From: an uncultured Collinsella sp.
GTDB taxonomy: Bacteria > Actinomycetota > Coriobacteriia > Coriobacteriales > Coriobacteriaceae
Direction: 5' to 3'
DNA length: 64,000 nt
NCBI GenBank assembly: GCA_902494085.1
Contig: CABURU010000003.1
Coordinates: 62,001 to 126,000, forward strand
Position numbers and translations under genes: made by a program
Notes under the pieces: model-generated
Told to the model about the DNA's origin: nothing
The model's input: the letters and a program-made list of their open reading frames with translations, nothing else
Databases searched by the model: none
In this document: in pieces, positions 1 through 7,974 of the stretch
How positions within the stretch are numbered: the first letter of the stretch is position 1
Layout of the letters: each line of letters opens with the position of its first letter

Positions 1-1
1 T

Positions 2-697
2 GGTGCCAACATCGTCGTCCACTCCGCAACCAAGTTCATCGGCGGCCACGGCACCTCGCTGGGCGGTGTGATCGTCGACGGCGGTAACTTCGATTGGAAG
101 GCGAGCGGAAAGTACGCCCAGATCGCCGAGCCCAACCCCTCCTACCACGGCGTTTCGTTTGCCGAGGCTGCCGGTCCCGCCGCCTTCGCGACCTATGTCC
201 GCGCTATTTTGCTGCGTGACGAGGGCGCCTGCATCAGCCCGTTCAACGCCTGGGTCCTGCTCCAAGGCACCGAGACTCTGTCGCTGCGCGTTGACCGTCA
301 TGTCGAGAACACCAAGAAGGTCGTTGAGTTCCTGGCTGGTGACAGCCATGTCGCCAAGGTGAACCACCCGAGCCTGTCTGAGCACCCCGATCACGAGCTC
401 TATCAGAAGTACTTCCCCAACGGCGGTGCCTCGATCTTTACCTTTGAGATTAAGGGTGGCCAGGAGGCCGCCTGGAAGTTCATCGATCATCTGCAGGTGT
501 TCTCGCTGCTCGCCAACGTGGCCGACGTCAAGTCGCTCGTCGTGCACCCGGCTACCACCACGCACTCCCAGCTCTCTGCCGAGGAGCTCGCCGAGCAGAA
601 CATCACGCCCTCCACGATCCGTCTTTCCATCGGTACCGAGAACGCCGAGGATATCATTTGGGATCTGAAGCAGGCCTTCGCCGCGCTGGACGAGTAA
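2..697 (+). CDS. metY: O-acetylhomoserine sulfhydrylase-like PLP enzyme (C-terminal part, 5' truncated)
   Basis: The gene enters from the left edge; frame 2 reads straight through from base 2. The first visible residues include HSATKF, the PLP-lysine motif of the Cys/Met-metabolism fold (Met17/MetY/cystathionine lyase family). It is followed by GGHGTSLGG and a complete C-terminal domain with the THSQLS and IRLSIGTE motifs typical of O-acetylhomoserine/O-acetylserine sulfhydrylases. The expected reaction is sulfide plus O-acetylhomoserine giving homocysteine, in the cytoplasm. About half of the usual ~430 residues lie outside the window. A hairpin terminator follows. A cystathionine lyase cannot be fully excluded, but the THSQL tail favours MetY. 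Confidence 0.85.
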   Translation, partial: GANIVVHSATKFIGGHGTSLGGVIVDGGNFDWKASGKYAQIAEPNPSYHGVSFAEAAGPAAFATYVRAILLRDEGACISPFNAWVLLQGTETLSLRVDRHVENTKKVVEFLAGDSHVAKVNHPSLSEHPDHELYQKYFPNGGASIFTFEIKGGQEAAWKFIDHLQVFSLLANVADVKSLVVHPATTTHSQLSAEELAEQNITPSTIRLSIGTENAEDIIWDLKQAFAALDE

Positions 698-1009
698 GGC
701 GACTTGTGCAAGGACCCCTTGCGACTCGATAGGTATAACTGCATAAAATGCCTGCTCAAGGCGCCTGTGCGAACAATGGTTGCACAGGCGCCTTTTTTGC
801 ATAGAGCGGGTGCAAAAACAGGGTTTTTGACACGCTTTATGCATTTGAGTTGTGGAAAACTCCTGTTGAGAGGATGTGAGTTTTACGCAATTGACGTGCG
901 CCTTTTGAGTAAAACCGCAGGTCGCGATTTGCTCGGGGTACTATGCAGCGCGATCGAATCACACGCAGCTCAAACGCAGCAAAAACGCACTACGGAGGTT
1001 TCCAGCTAC
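698..1009. other. Intergenic region between metY and the secreted protein gene
   Basis: These 312 bases hold the metY terminator and then about 210 bases of leader before the next start codon. The leader is AT-richer and presumably carries the promoter (for example TACTAT near 938-943). An open frame continues upstream of the chosen start at 1010, but it has no ribosome binding site and no signal-peptide logic. No riboswitch was recognised. Confidence 0.5.
759..796 (+). terminator. Intrinsic terminator after metY
   Basis: A GC-rich hairpin has arms AGGCGCCTGTGC and GCACAGGCGCCT around a short loop and is followed by TTTTTT. It lies about 60 bases after the metY stop. Confidence 0.85.
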
Positions 1010-1783
1010 ATGAGGATCGATTCACGAAAACCGAAAGCCGCCGCCCTTTCCGCCGCTCTGACCGTGGCACTTTTGGCGGGCGCCGGTGCAACTGATGCCC
1101 ACGCCGCAACACTGTCCGATACGGTTGGATCTACGCCGTCCGAGACGACGCTGGTACAGCCCGTTGACTATCGCGGCGATGGTTATGGTTCCATGCAGGA
1201 GTGGAACGCCTCGATGGAGGCCAAGCGCGATTCCCTGGAGATGCGCGCTCAGATCATCATGAACATGTACGGTGACTATGCCACCGATGACGAGCGCGCT
1301 GTGCTGCAGGGTTGCATCGACGGCGCGGGTAGCCTGTTGACGATGGGGGAGGTCGACGCCAAGTCGACCGAGCTCGATGAGCTGCGCACTGCGCTTGAGG
1401 ATGCCAAGCGCAATGCGCTCGAGGCTGCCGCCGAGGCGGAGGCTGCCGAGGTCGCCCAGGCTTCGTACTACAACGCCGGTTACACTCCGTCCTACGCGTC
1501 TGCCGCGTCCTACGCGAACGGATCGGGCCTGACGCGCTCTGCGGGTGTCAATAACTACAACGGGCGCCGCGAGACCTATTACAGCAGCAATGTGCTTTAT
1601 CACTATCGCACGGGCGAATGGACTCAGGATTCTGAGGGCTTCTGGCGCGATTCCGACGGCTATTACGTTGTTGCCGCGGGCGATATGGCCCAGGGCTCGA
1701 CCTTTACGGGCTCCAAGGGTGATTGCAAGGTCTATGACTCCGGTTGCGCTGCCGGAACCACCGACTACTACACCGGTTGGTAA
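1010..1783 (+). CDS. Secreted Tyr/Gly/Ser-rich protein of unknown function
   Basis: The start is ATG at 1010, preceded by GGAGG at the right spacing. The 257-residue product begins with a signal peptide (basic RIDSRKPK, then a hydrophobic Ala/Leu run ending near AHA-A). Residues ~60-140 are acidic and helical, rich in Ala, Glu and Lys, and may form a coiled coil. The C-terminal ~110 residues are rich in Tyr, Gly and Ser; their last third (WRDSDGYYVVAAGD, GSKGDCKVYDSGCA) contains two Cys that could form a disulfide. This tail looks like a compact surface or cell-wall domain, but I do not recognise the family. The gene stands alone between a terminator and a small ORF. Confidence 0.7.
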   Translation: MRIDSRKPKAAALSAALTVALLAGAGATDAHAATLSDTVGSTPSETTLVQPVDYRGDGYGSMQEWNASMEAKRDSLEMRAQIIMNMYGDYATDDERAVLQGCIDGAGSLLTMGEVDAKSTELDELRTALEDAKRNALEAAAEAEAAEVAQASYYNAGYTPSYASAASYANGSGLTRSAGVNNYNGRRETYYSSNVLYHYRTGEWTQDSEGFWRDSDGYYVVAAGDMAQGSTFTGSKGDCKVYDSGCAAGTTDYYTGW

Positions 1784-1972
1784 TCTGCCATAAGCAAAAT
1801 AGGCACATGATGGGCGGGCGTCTTTACTGAGCTTTTAGGCAACGTAAAGCCGCCCGTTCTTTATGTGCGTTCGAGTTAACAGAGCCCTTACCGTGGCGGT
1901 ACGCTGGGCGTATGGATGCGGGGCACACTAGTTCATGAGAAATAAGGTCTTTCTCGTGGAGGAAGTGGTCTT

Positions 1973-2179
1973 GTGAACGCTCGAGATATCGCCGTTGCCG
2001 CCATTGCATTGACGCTTGGTTGCCTTGGTCCTACGGCCGCGCTCGTCGCAGGTGTGCAGGGGTCTTGTGGGGCTGCCTCTATTGTGGTCGGCGCGCTGAT
2101 CGCGGCCACGCTGCTGGGAAGCGCAGGCGTGGTTCTTTGCCGCGACGATGAGGACGAGGTGCCGGGGTCGCAACGCTAA
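1973..2179 (+). CDS. Small predicted membrane protein (68 aa)
   Basis: A GTG start at 1973 is preceded by GGAGG about eight bases upstream. The product has two hydrophobic stretches (about residues 6-28 and 34-54) separated by a short loop with one Cys, and ends in a charged tail (CRDDEDEVPGSQR). This is a typical two-helix small membrane protein. It is followed by its own hairpin terminator, which supports it being a real transcription unit. The family is not recognised and the function is unknown. Confidence 0.55.
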   Translation: MNARDIAVAAIALTLGCLGPTAALVAGVQGSCGAASIVVGALIAATLLGSAGVVLCRDDEDEVPGSQR

Positions 2180-2220
2180 CTGTTGTGAGATCGGCCGCCG
2201 GTCATAGACGAAGATGAAGG

Positions 2221-2256
2221 CCGCCGCAGGGGAAAGGTTCCCTTGCGGCGGTTTTG
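2221..2256 (+). terminator. Intrinsic terminator after the small membrane protein gene
   Basis: The arms CCGCCGCAGGG and CCTTGCGGCGG form a strong hairpin followed by TTTTGCTG. It lies between convergent genes. Confidence 0.75.
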
Positions 2257-2288
2257 CTGTTAAGGCTGTTGAATGCGGCGCGTCGGCG

Positions 2289-3203
2289 CTACCAGCTTTT
2301 CTCGATATCGCGGATGCGCCGATAGAGCCACTCGTTTTGCGGTGCCTGGATATCGTGTTTGGCTGCGAGGCGGCAGATGGTGCCCGCGAACTCATCAACC
2401 TCGGTTTTGCGCCTTGCGATGCGGTCTTGAGCCATCGAGGGCATACCGGCGGGGTCGATTCCCTCGATGAGGTGCACCATTTGCGTCAGATCTGCCTCGG
2501 TCAGCTCAACGTCCTCGGCGTTGGCAACCGCAAGCGTCTCGCGCATGGCGGAGACAAAACAGCGGCGCTGCTCGGAGCCCGGCTCCGTGGCGCTTCCGTA
2601 GGTCCCGCCGTAGGCCATGCAGGTCTGGTTGATGCCGTCGTTGAGCATGAGTTTGGCCCACATGCGGTGCGCAATGTCGCTCTCGACGGTATGGGCGATG
2701 CCGCAGCGCGTATAGAGCTCGTCGATAGCGGCGACGGTCGCGGGGTCCGTGCCGGCCGCCGCGCCAAAGCGGATCTCGCCCGCATTGGTAAAGGTGAGCG
2801 CGCCGTTGAGGAACACGGCGTCCATGCCCTGGCAGATACCAAGAACGGTATGCTCCCAGCCAAAGCGTTCGGCAATCTTTTGCTCGCTCGTAATGCCGTT
2901 GCATAGCGAGGCGATGAGCGTGTTGGGTCCCACGACGCGCTCCATAGTCTTGAGTGCTTGGTCGAGACCGGTGGTCTTGACTGTCAGGATGACCAGATCG
3001 GCGGGCGTCGCCTCGCTGGCGCGGACGGACGTGAGATCGCAGGGCTTGCCGTTGACAGTGAGCGCATCGCCCGCGTGACGCTCAAAACGGGTGTCATCCA
3101 TAACGTATTCGACGGCGTCATTGCCGAGGGCCCTGGCAATCATGCTGCCGTAGAGCAGGCCGACGCCGCCCTTGCCGATAAAAGCGACCTTGTTGATCTG
3201 CAT
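2289..3203 (-). CDS. panE: 2-dehydropantoate 2-reductase family protein (ApbA/PanE)
   Basis: The product (304 aa from the ATG at 3203) has an N-terminal Rossmann motif (VAFIGKGGVGLLYG, a variant of GxGxxG) and a NADPH-domain SLCNGI segment. A C-terminal helical domain carries the KLMLNDGINQT motif with the conserved catalytic Lys and Asn. The expected role is reduction of ketopantoate to pantoate for CoA synthesis. However, no other pantothenate genes are nearby and many family members act on other 2-keto acids, so the exact substrate is open. The start at 3203 is preferred over 3212 because GGGGAG then sits nine bases upstream instead of touching the start. Confidence 0.75.
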   Translation of the reverse strand: MQINKVAFIGKGGVGLLYGSMIARALGNDAVEYVMDDTRFERHAGDALTVNGKPCDLTSVRASEATPADLVILTVKTTGLDQALKTMERVVGPNTLIASLCNGITSEQKIAERFGWEHTVLGICQGMDAVFLNGALTFTNAGEIRFGAAAGTDPATVAAIDELYTRCGIAHTVESDIAHRMWAKLMLNDGINQTCMAYGGTYGSATEPGSEQRRCFVSAMRETLAVANAEDVELTEADLTQMVHLIEGIDPAGMPSMAQDRIARRKTEVDEFAGTICRLAAKHDIQAPQNEWLYRRIRDIEKSW

Positions 3204-3528
3204 GTGAATCATCTCCCCATGTAAAAGGCGCCCGCGTAAGGGGCGCCTGATGGATTGTATGCTGCCAGGGTGATTGGTGGGTGCGCGGGGCGGCTGTTAT
3301 AAAAAAGAAACGTTTGCCTGGACGCTACGCTGCAGGGCAGACCGCAAAGACATGCGCGTGGTCATGCCCGGCTCCTTTCATCGGGCTTTTTGCTGATGTT
3401 AAAGCGGTGCCGTGACGGCTCGATTTCTGCTGCGTTACGATACGTTCTCGATTGCGATTCCACGATGTTTCGGCTGCGTGACCATTGTGTTTCGCCTTGC
3501 CGGGGCGCTGATGGCGAAGGGAGGGGCC

Positions 3529-4719
3529 GTGCAATACCGTGTTGACCCCAAAAGTGGTAACCGAATATCCGCTCTGGGTCTGGGCTGCATGAGGTTTCCC
3601 GGTGCGCCGGGACACCCCGATGCGAAGACCGCCGACGCTATCATCTCCCGTGCGGTGGAGCAGGGGATTAACTACCTTGACACGGCCTATCTCTATCCCG
3701 GCAACGAGGCGTGCATGGGCGCTTCGCTTGAACGATTGGGGCTGCGTGACCGGGTGTTGCTGGCGACCAAGTTGCCGCATGCTTCGTGCAAGTGTGCGGA
3801 GGATTTCGACCGGTTCTTCGATGAGCAATTGCGCCGCCTGCGGACCGACCATATCGACTATTACCTCATGCACAACATTACCTCGCCCGCCCAGTGGGAA
3901 CGTGTGGTGGCGTTGGGCATCGAGGACTGGATTGCGCGCCAAAAGGCTTCGGGGCGCATTCGCCAGATCGGTTTTTCGTACCACGGCAGTGCGGCGGACT
4001 TCCTCACGATGCTCGATGCGTATGTGTGGGACTTTTGCCAGATCCAGTACAACTACGCTGGAGAGCGATATCAGGCGGGAACGGCGGGGCTCATGGCCGC
4101 CGCCGAGCGAGGTCTCGCGGTGTTTGTGATGGAGCCGCTTTTGGGCGGACGCTTGGCAGGCAAATTGCCTCCGCGGGCGCGCGCTGTTCTCGATGGTGCA
4201 TGCGATCGGCATTTGCATACGCCTGCCGCTTGGGGGCTCTCGTGGGTGTGGAATCATCCCCAGGTGACCATGTTGCTTTCTGGTATGACCGATACCGCGC
4301 AAGTGGACGAGAATTCGTCACTGGCAGACCTCGCGTTGCCGAATTCGATGACGGCCAACCAGCTCGACACGATTGCGCGCGTGTTGATGGAGTTTGAGAA
4401 ATCGAACCGTGTGCCCTGCACGGGATGCGGCTACTGCATGCCATGTCCCAAGGGTATTAACATTCCCGGCTGCTTTGCCGCTTACAACGCGAGCTACGCG
4501 CACAGCTGGTTTACGGGGCTGTCTCAATACTTTACGGCGAGCGCGGTGCGCACGAGCGAGCCCAAGCTGGTGAGCAATTGCGTCAAGTGCGGTAAATGCG
4601 CACGTCACTGCCCGCAGCACATCGATATTCCCGAGCGTCTCGATGACGTGCGCCGACGTTTCCAGCCTGGCCCCGTAACGGCTGTGCTTAAAGCCTTCCG
4701 CACAACGCGCTCCTCATGA
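3529..4719 (+). CDS. Aldo/keto reductase with C-terminal two-cluster ferredoxin domain
   Basis: The GTG start at 3529 follows GAAGGGAGGGG; the frame is open further upstream but lacks a ribosome site. Residues 1-~290 form a TIM-barrel aldo/keto reductase: LGLGCMRFPG, the LDTAYLYPGNE segment with the catalytic Asp and Tyr, the Lys of ATKLPH and the His of YYLMHNI. The last ~90 residues carry two cysteine motifs (CTGCGYCMPCP and CVKCGKCARHCP), predicted to hold two 4Fe-4S clusters. Such fusions are common in anaerobes and are thought to take electrons from Fe-S carriers rather than only from NADPH. The 396-aa length is typical. The substrate is unknown. Confidence 0.85.
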   Translation: MQYRVDPKSGNRISALGLGCMRFPGAPGHPDAKTADAIISRAVEQGINYLDTAYLYPGNEACMGASLERLGLRDRVLLATKLPHASCKCAEDFDRFFDEQLRRLRTDHIDYYLMHNITSPAQWERVVALGIEDWIARQKASGRIRQIGFSYHGSAADFLTMLDAYVWDFCQIQYNYAGERYQAGTAGLMAAAERGLAVFVMEPLLGGRLAGKLPPRARAVLDGACDRHLHTPAAWGLSWVWNHPQVTMLLSGMTDTAQVDENSSLADLALPNSMTANQLDTIARVLMEFEKSNRVPCTGCGYCMPCPKGINIPGCFAAYNASYAHSWFTGLSQYFTASAVRTSEPKLVSNCVKCGKCARHCPQHIDIPERLDDVRRRFQPGPVTAVLKAFRTTRSS

Positions 4720-4720
4720 T

Positions 4721-4804
4721 CCTTTTATATCTTGTGATGGAATAGTTCCTGTTTACGGCAGAATAGGGCAACAGCAGGAACTATTTCGCCGCAACTAATG
4801 GGAG
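4721..4804 (+). promoter_or_regulatory. Covarying palindromic element, copy A
   Basis: This element begins one base after the reductase stop and ends at the next gene's Shine-Dalgarno. It matches 5889-5972 at about three quarters of positions with no gaps. A long stem (left arm ~4732-4751, right arm ~4774-4794) encloses a conserved loop containing AATAGGGCA. In the upper stem the left arm reads AATAGTTCCTG and the right arm CAGGAACTATT; copy B has different but again complementary bases. It has no U-run, so it is not a normal terminator. It could be an operator around a promoter or a structured RNA leader. Confidence 0.6.
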
Positions 4805-4810
4805 ACTATC

Positions 4811-5830
4811 GTGGGTGACCGAGGTTTACGTAATGATTCGCGTGAGGTTCGTTGGGGCATTTTGGGCGCCGGGCACATTTCTCATCGATTTGCATCGTCG
4901 CTCAAGAAGGTCGACGGGGCACGGCTGGTGGCTGCGGCCGGCCGCACTCCTGCACATGTCGAGGAATTTTGCCGAGTGTTTTCGATCGATGCTGCGCATG
5001 GCCATGTCTCGGTCGACGATAACGGCAATGCGGCTTATGACGCGCTGATTGCCGACCCCGATGTCGACGCAATCTACTTGGCTCTTCCGCATGGCATGCA
5101 TACGCGTTGGGCCTGTCGCGCGCTGCGCGCCGGAAAGGCCGTGCTGTGCGAAAAGCCGGCCGTTTTGAGTGAGGAAGAGGCTCTCTCGATTGCCTCCACC
5201 TCTCGTGAGCGCGGCGTGCTGTTTATGGAGGCGATGAAGAATCGGTTTTGCCCGATGCGCACTCGCGTGAAGGACTTGCTTGCGTCGGGTGAGCTTGGCC
5301 GTATTGTCTCGATTGAAAGCGTGCAAAAGCTCGATTACGGCGAGCCTCCTTCGGGCTATCTGCTTGATCCGTTGCAGGGCGGCTGTCTATATGATATGGG
5401 CTGCTATGCAGTCGGTTGGTTTGAGGATTTGCTCGCGGGCGCGTGCGAGGTTTCTTCCCGTGAAGTTCGCTGGCGTGACGTATCGGGCGGCCGCGTCGAT
5501 TGGGCCGACGAGATCCATATGAGCGTCGGCGGTATACCCATTCATATGGTGTGCGACGGCAAAGCAACATATGAAAGCCGCTTAACGATTGCCTGTGAGC
5601 GGGGCTCGTTGGAAATCGAGCGGCTCCATCGCCCCGAGCTCGCTCATGTGAAGTATTCCGACGGTCGAACGCTAGAAATAAATGCCCCGTTTGAGATCGA
5701 TGATTTCTACGGCGAAATCCAGCATGCGACGCAGCTTATTCAGGCGGGGAAACTCGAGAGTCCCGTCATGCCCCTTGCCGCCACGCAGCGCTGTGCACAC
5801 ATCATCGATGCGATTCGCTTGAAACTTTAG
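4811..5830 (+). CDS. Gfo/Idh/MocA family oxidoreductase
   Basis: A 339-aa NAD(P)-dependent oxidoreductase. The N-terminal Rossmann fold carries GILGAGHISHRFASSL, and the EKPAVLSEEEA motif (Glu-Lys-Pro) is the family signature near residue 115. The second half is the alpha/beta C-terminal domain. Members oxidise or reduce sugars, inositols and related polyols, or trans-dihydrodiols; the substrate cannot be read here. The GTG start at 4811 follows GGGAG. The gene stands alone behind the palindromic element at 4721-4804, which probably controls it. Confidence 0.85.
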   Translation: MGDRGLRNDSREVRWGILGAGHISHRFASSLKKVDGARLVAAAGRTPAHVEEFCRVFSIDAAHGHVSVDDNGNAAYDALIADPDVDAIYLALPHGMHTRWACRALRAGKAVLCEKPAVLSEEEALSIASTSRERGVLFMEAMKNRFCPMRTRVKDLLASGELGRIVSIESVQKLDYGEPPSGYLLDPLQGGCLYDMGCYAVGWFEDLLAGACEVSSREVRWRDVSGGRVDWADEIHMSVGGIPIHMVCDGKATYESRLTIACERGSLEIERLHRPELAHVKYSDGRTLEINAPFEIDDFYGEIQHATQLIQAGKLESPVMPLAATQRCAHIIDAIRLKL

Positions 5831-5888
5831 GGCGTGGGGGCATGGCGCCAGCGCCTGGAATGCCTTGGAGGCCTTCGCCCCTGATGCC

Positions 5889-5972
5889 CCTTTTATAACT
5901 TGCGGTGGAATACGGTCTGTTTGCGCCAAAATAGGGCACCAATAGACCGTATTTCACCGCAACTGATGAGGG
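5889..5972 (+). promoter_or_regulatory. Covarying palindromic element, copy B
   Basis: Second copy of the element at 4721-4804, aligned without gaps and also placed directly before a gene. The left arm (TTGCGGTGGAATACGGTCT) and right arm (AGACCGTATTTCACCGCAA) form a 19-position stem with a single G-U pair; copy A has a G-U at the same stem position. The loop again contains AATAGGGCA. The differing upper-stem bases are compensated on both sides, which supports a selected structure. Confidence 0.6.
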
Positions 5973-5982
5973 GGAGCTGGAG

Positions 5983-6849
5983 ATGCTGACAATCGGATGT
6001 CATCTTTCGACGACGAAGGGCTATCGGGCAATGGGGGAGACGGCGTTGTCCATTGGTGCCAATACCTTTGCGTTCTTTACGCGCAACCCGCGCGGTGGCA
6101 AGGCAAAAGGCCTTGACATGGATGACGTGGCGGCTCTGCGCGAGCTTATGGCGCAAAACGACTTTGGACCGCTGGTGGCGCATGCCCCGTATACCTATAA
6201 CCCCTGCTCCGCTAAGGAGCGGGCGCGCGAGTTTGCCTTGGAGGCAATGGCCGAGGACTTGCAGCGTCTGGAAACACTGCCCGGCAACTACTACAACTTC
6301 CATCCCGGTGCGCATGTGGGACAGGGCTCCGACGTCGGCATTCAGATGATTGTCGACACGCTGTGCCAGGTGATGTTTGAGGGACAGCAGACGACGGTAT
6401 TACTCGAGACCATGGCAGGAAAGGGCACCGAGGTGGGCCGTAGCTTTGAAGAACTGGCGTGCATTATCGAGGGCGTTGCCGCCAAGCGCCCAGAGCTGTC
6501 CGATAAGCTGGGCGTTTGTTTGGACACCTGCCATGTGAGCGATGCCGGCTACGACATCATCCATGATCTGGACGACGTACTCGACGAGTTCGACCGCGTG
6601 GTGGGTATCGATCGCTTGCATGCCGTACACATCAACGATTCGAAGAACCCTTGTGGCGCCCATAAAGATCGTCACGAGTGCATCGGCAAGGGATACCTTG
6701 GCAGCGAGGAATTTGGTGGCGGTATGCAGGTTATGCAGAATATTGTATCGAATGGCCGTTTGCGTTCGCTGCCGTTTATTTTGGAGACTCCGAACGAACT
6801 TGCAGGTTATGCAGCTGAAATTAGACTATTAAGGTCATTGCAGCAGTAA
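5983..6849 (+). CDS. nfo: Deoxyribonuclease IV (AP endonuclease)
   Basis: A 288-aa TIM-barrel endonuclease IV that cleaves 5' of abasic sites in base excision repair. Metal-ligand motifs are all present: HPGAHVGQG, the Glu of LLETMAGKGTE, DTCHVSDAGYD, HINDSKN, and the C-terminal KDRHECIGKGYLG with the final Glu of ILETPNE. The length is normal. The ATG at 5983 follows GGGGGAGCTGGAG. It is monocistronic behind the second palindromic element, an unusual setting for a repair gene. Confidence 0.95.
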   Translation: MLTIGCHLSTTKGYRAMGETALSIGANTFAFFTRNPRGGKAKGLDMDDVAALRELMAQNDFGPLVAHAPYTYNPCSAKERAREFALEAMAEDLQRLETLPGNYYNFHPGAHVGQGSDVGIQMIVDTLCQVMFEGQQTTVLLETMAGKGTEVGRSFEELACIIEGVAAKRPELSDKLGVCLDTCHVSDAGYDIIHDLDDVLDEFDRVVGIDRLHAVHINDSKNPCGAHKDRHECIGKGYLGSEEFGGGMQVMQNIVSNGRLRSLPFILETPNELAGYAAEIRLLRSLQQ

Positions 6850-6996
6850 TGACTGTTACAAAGTGGAGTGTTCCATTCACGTTATGGGTTTGTTTCAATC
6901 AGTTTTCTCATTGCAGATTCGTAATTCCGGGTGCATAATAGCCAACAGTTTTTGCAGACCTCTGAATCAAACGAGGTCACCGGAAGGAGACTGATT

Positions 6997-7857
6997 ATGA
7001 AGCTGAAGAAGCTTGGCGCATTTGCCGCCACGGGTGCTATGGCGCTCGCCCTTGCTCTGACGGGCTGCGGTTCGTCCAACGCCACCTCTGGTTCTGATGC
7101 CGGTTCCAGCAGCTCTGACGACGCTAAGGTCGAGAAGGTCGACGGCTCCAAGGAGTACGCGCTCGTCAAGGACGGCACGCTGACCGTCGGCACCTCTGCC
7201 GAGTACGCGCCGTTTGAGTACAAGGATGACAACGGCGATTACCAGGGCTTTGACCTTGAGCTCATTAAGGCTATCGGCGACAAGCTGGGCCTGGATGTTG
7301 AGTATGTCAACAATGACTTTGACACGCTGGTTCCGGGCGTCGCTTCGGGCGCCAAGTATGACGTTTCCATCGCGGCTATCACCGACACGCCCGAGCGTGA
7401 GAAGGAAGTCACTTTCTCTGATTCCTATTACATGGACGATCAGGCTATCGTGACCAAGGTCGATAACACCGACATCACGGCCGACAACTACAGCGAGAAG
7501 CTCAACAACGCCGATGCTACCATCATCGTCCAGTCTGGCTCGACCGCCGAGGCCTTTGCCCAGGAGAACTTCCCCAAGGCCAAGATCGTCCCCTACAAGG
7601 ACGCTACCGAGTGCTTCAGCGCCCTGCAGTCCGATAAGGGCGACGCCGTAGTCACCAACCGCTCCGTTGCCAGCCAGCTGACCGCCGAGCAGTTCAACAC
7701 CTGCCAGACCATCAAGCAGATCAGCACCGGCGAGGAGTACGCCATCGCCATCAACCAGGGCAACACCAAGCTCAAGGACGACATCAACCAGGCCATCAAG
7801 GACCTGACCGACGACGGTACCGTCGACGCCCTCATGGCTAAGTACAACATCAAGTAA
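6997..7857 (+). CDS. Amino-acid ABC transporter substrate-binding lipoprotein
   Basis: The 286-aa product starts at ATG 6997 after GGAAGGAGA. A lipoprotein signal ends at the lipobox LTGC (Cys ~24), followed by a Ser/Gly/Asp-rich linker. The body is a type-II periplasmic binding fold of the polar amino-acid (family 3) group: TVGTSAEYAPFEY, FDLELIKAIGDKLG, NDFDTLVPGVASGKYD-like and the SGSTAE segment. It delivers an amino acid to the permease and ATPase encoded next. The specificity cannot be read. A partial terminator separates it from the permease gene, as expected for a protein needed in excess. Confidence 0.93.
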   Translation: MKLKKLGAFAATGAMALALALTGCGSSNATSGSDAGSSSSDDAKVEKVDGSKEYALVKDGTLTVGTSAEYAPFEYKDDNGDYQGFDLELIKAIGDKLGLDVEYVNNDFDTLVPGVASGAKYDVSIAAITDTPEREKEVTFSDSYYMDDQAIVTKVDNTDITADNYSEKLNNADATIIVQSGSTAEAFAQENFPKAKIVPYKDATECFSALQSDKGDAVVTNRSVASQLTAEQFNTCQTIKQISTGEEYAIAINQGNTKLKDDINQAIKDLTDDGTVDALMAKYNIK

Positions 7858-7877
7858 AATAACTACTTGATTGCGCG

Positions 7878-7912
7878 CGGGCCCTTTCCGTTTTGCGGAG
7901 AGGGCCTTTGCG
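7878..7912 (+). terminator. Terminator/attenuator inside the amino-acid ABC operon
   Basis: The arms GGGCCCTTTCCG and CGGAGAGGGCC (one G-U pair) form a hairpin followed by a short T-run. It lies just after the binding-protein gene, about 60 bases before the permease start. Partial read-through would give more binding protein than permease. Confidence 0.65.
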
Positions 7913-7974
7913 CTTCTCTTGACGGAGAGTGTTTCCGTCTCGTTTTGCCGGCAACTTCTACGATAGGAGCCACC

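Noticed and set aside
704..1009. N-terminal extension of the secreted protein frame
   Set aside because: It would place a cleavable signal peptide internally and starts just after the metY stop, before the terminator; ATG 1010 has GGAGG.
3225..3248. AGGCGCC...GGCGCCT hairpin upstream of panE
   Set aside because: It precedes rather than follows the gene and has no U-run on either strand, so I do not call it a terminator.
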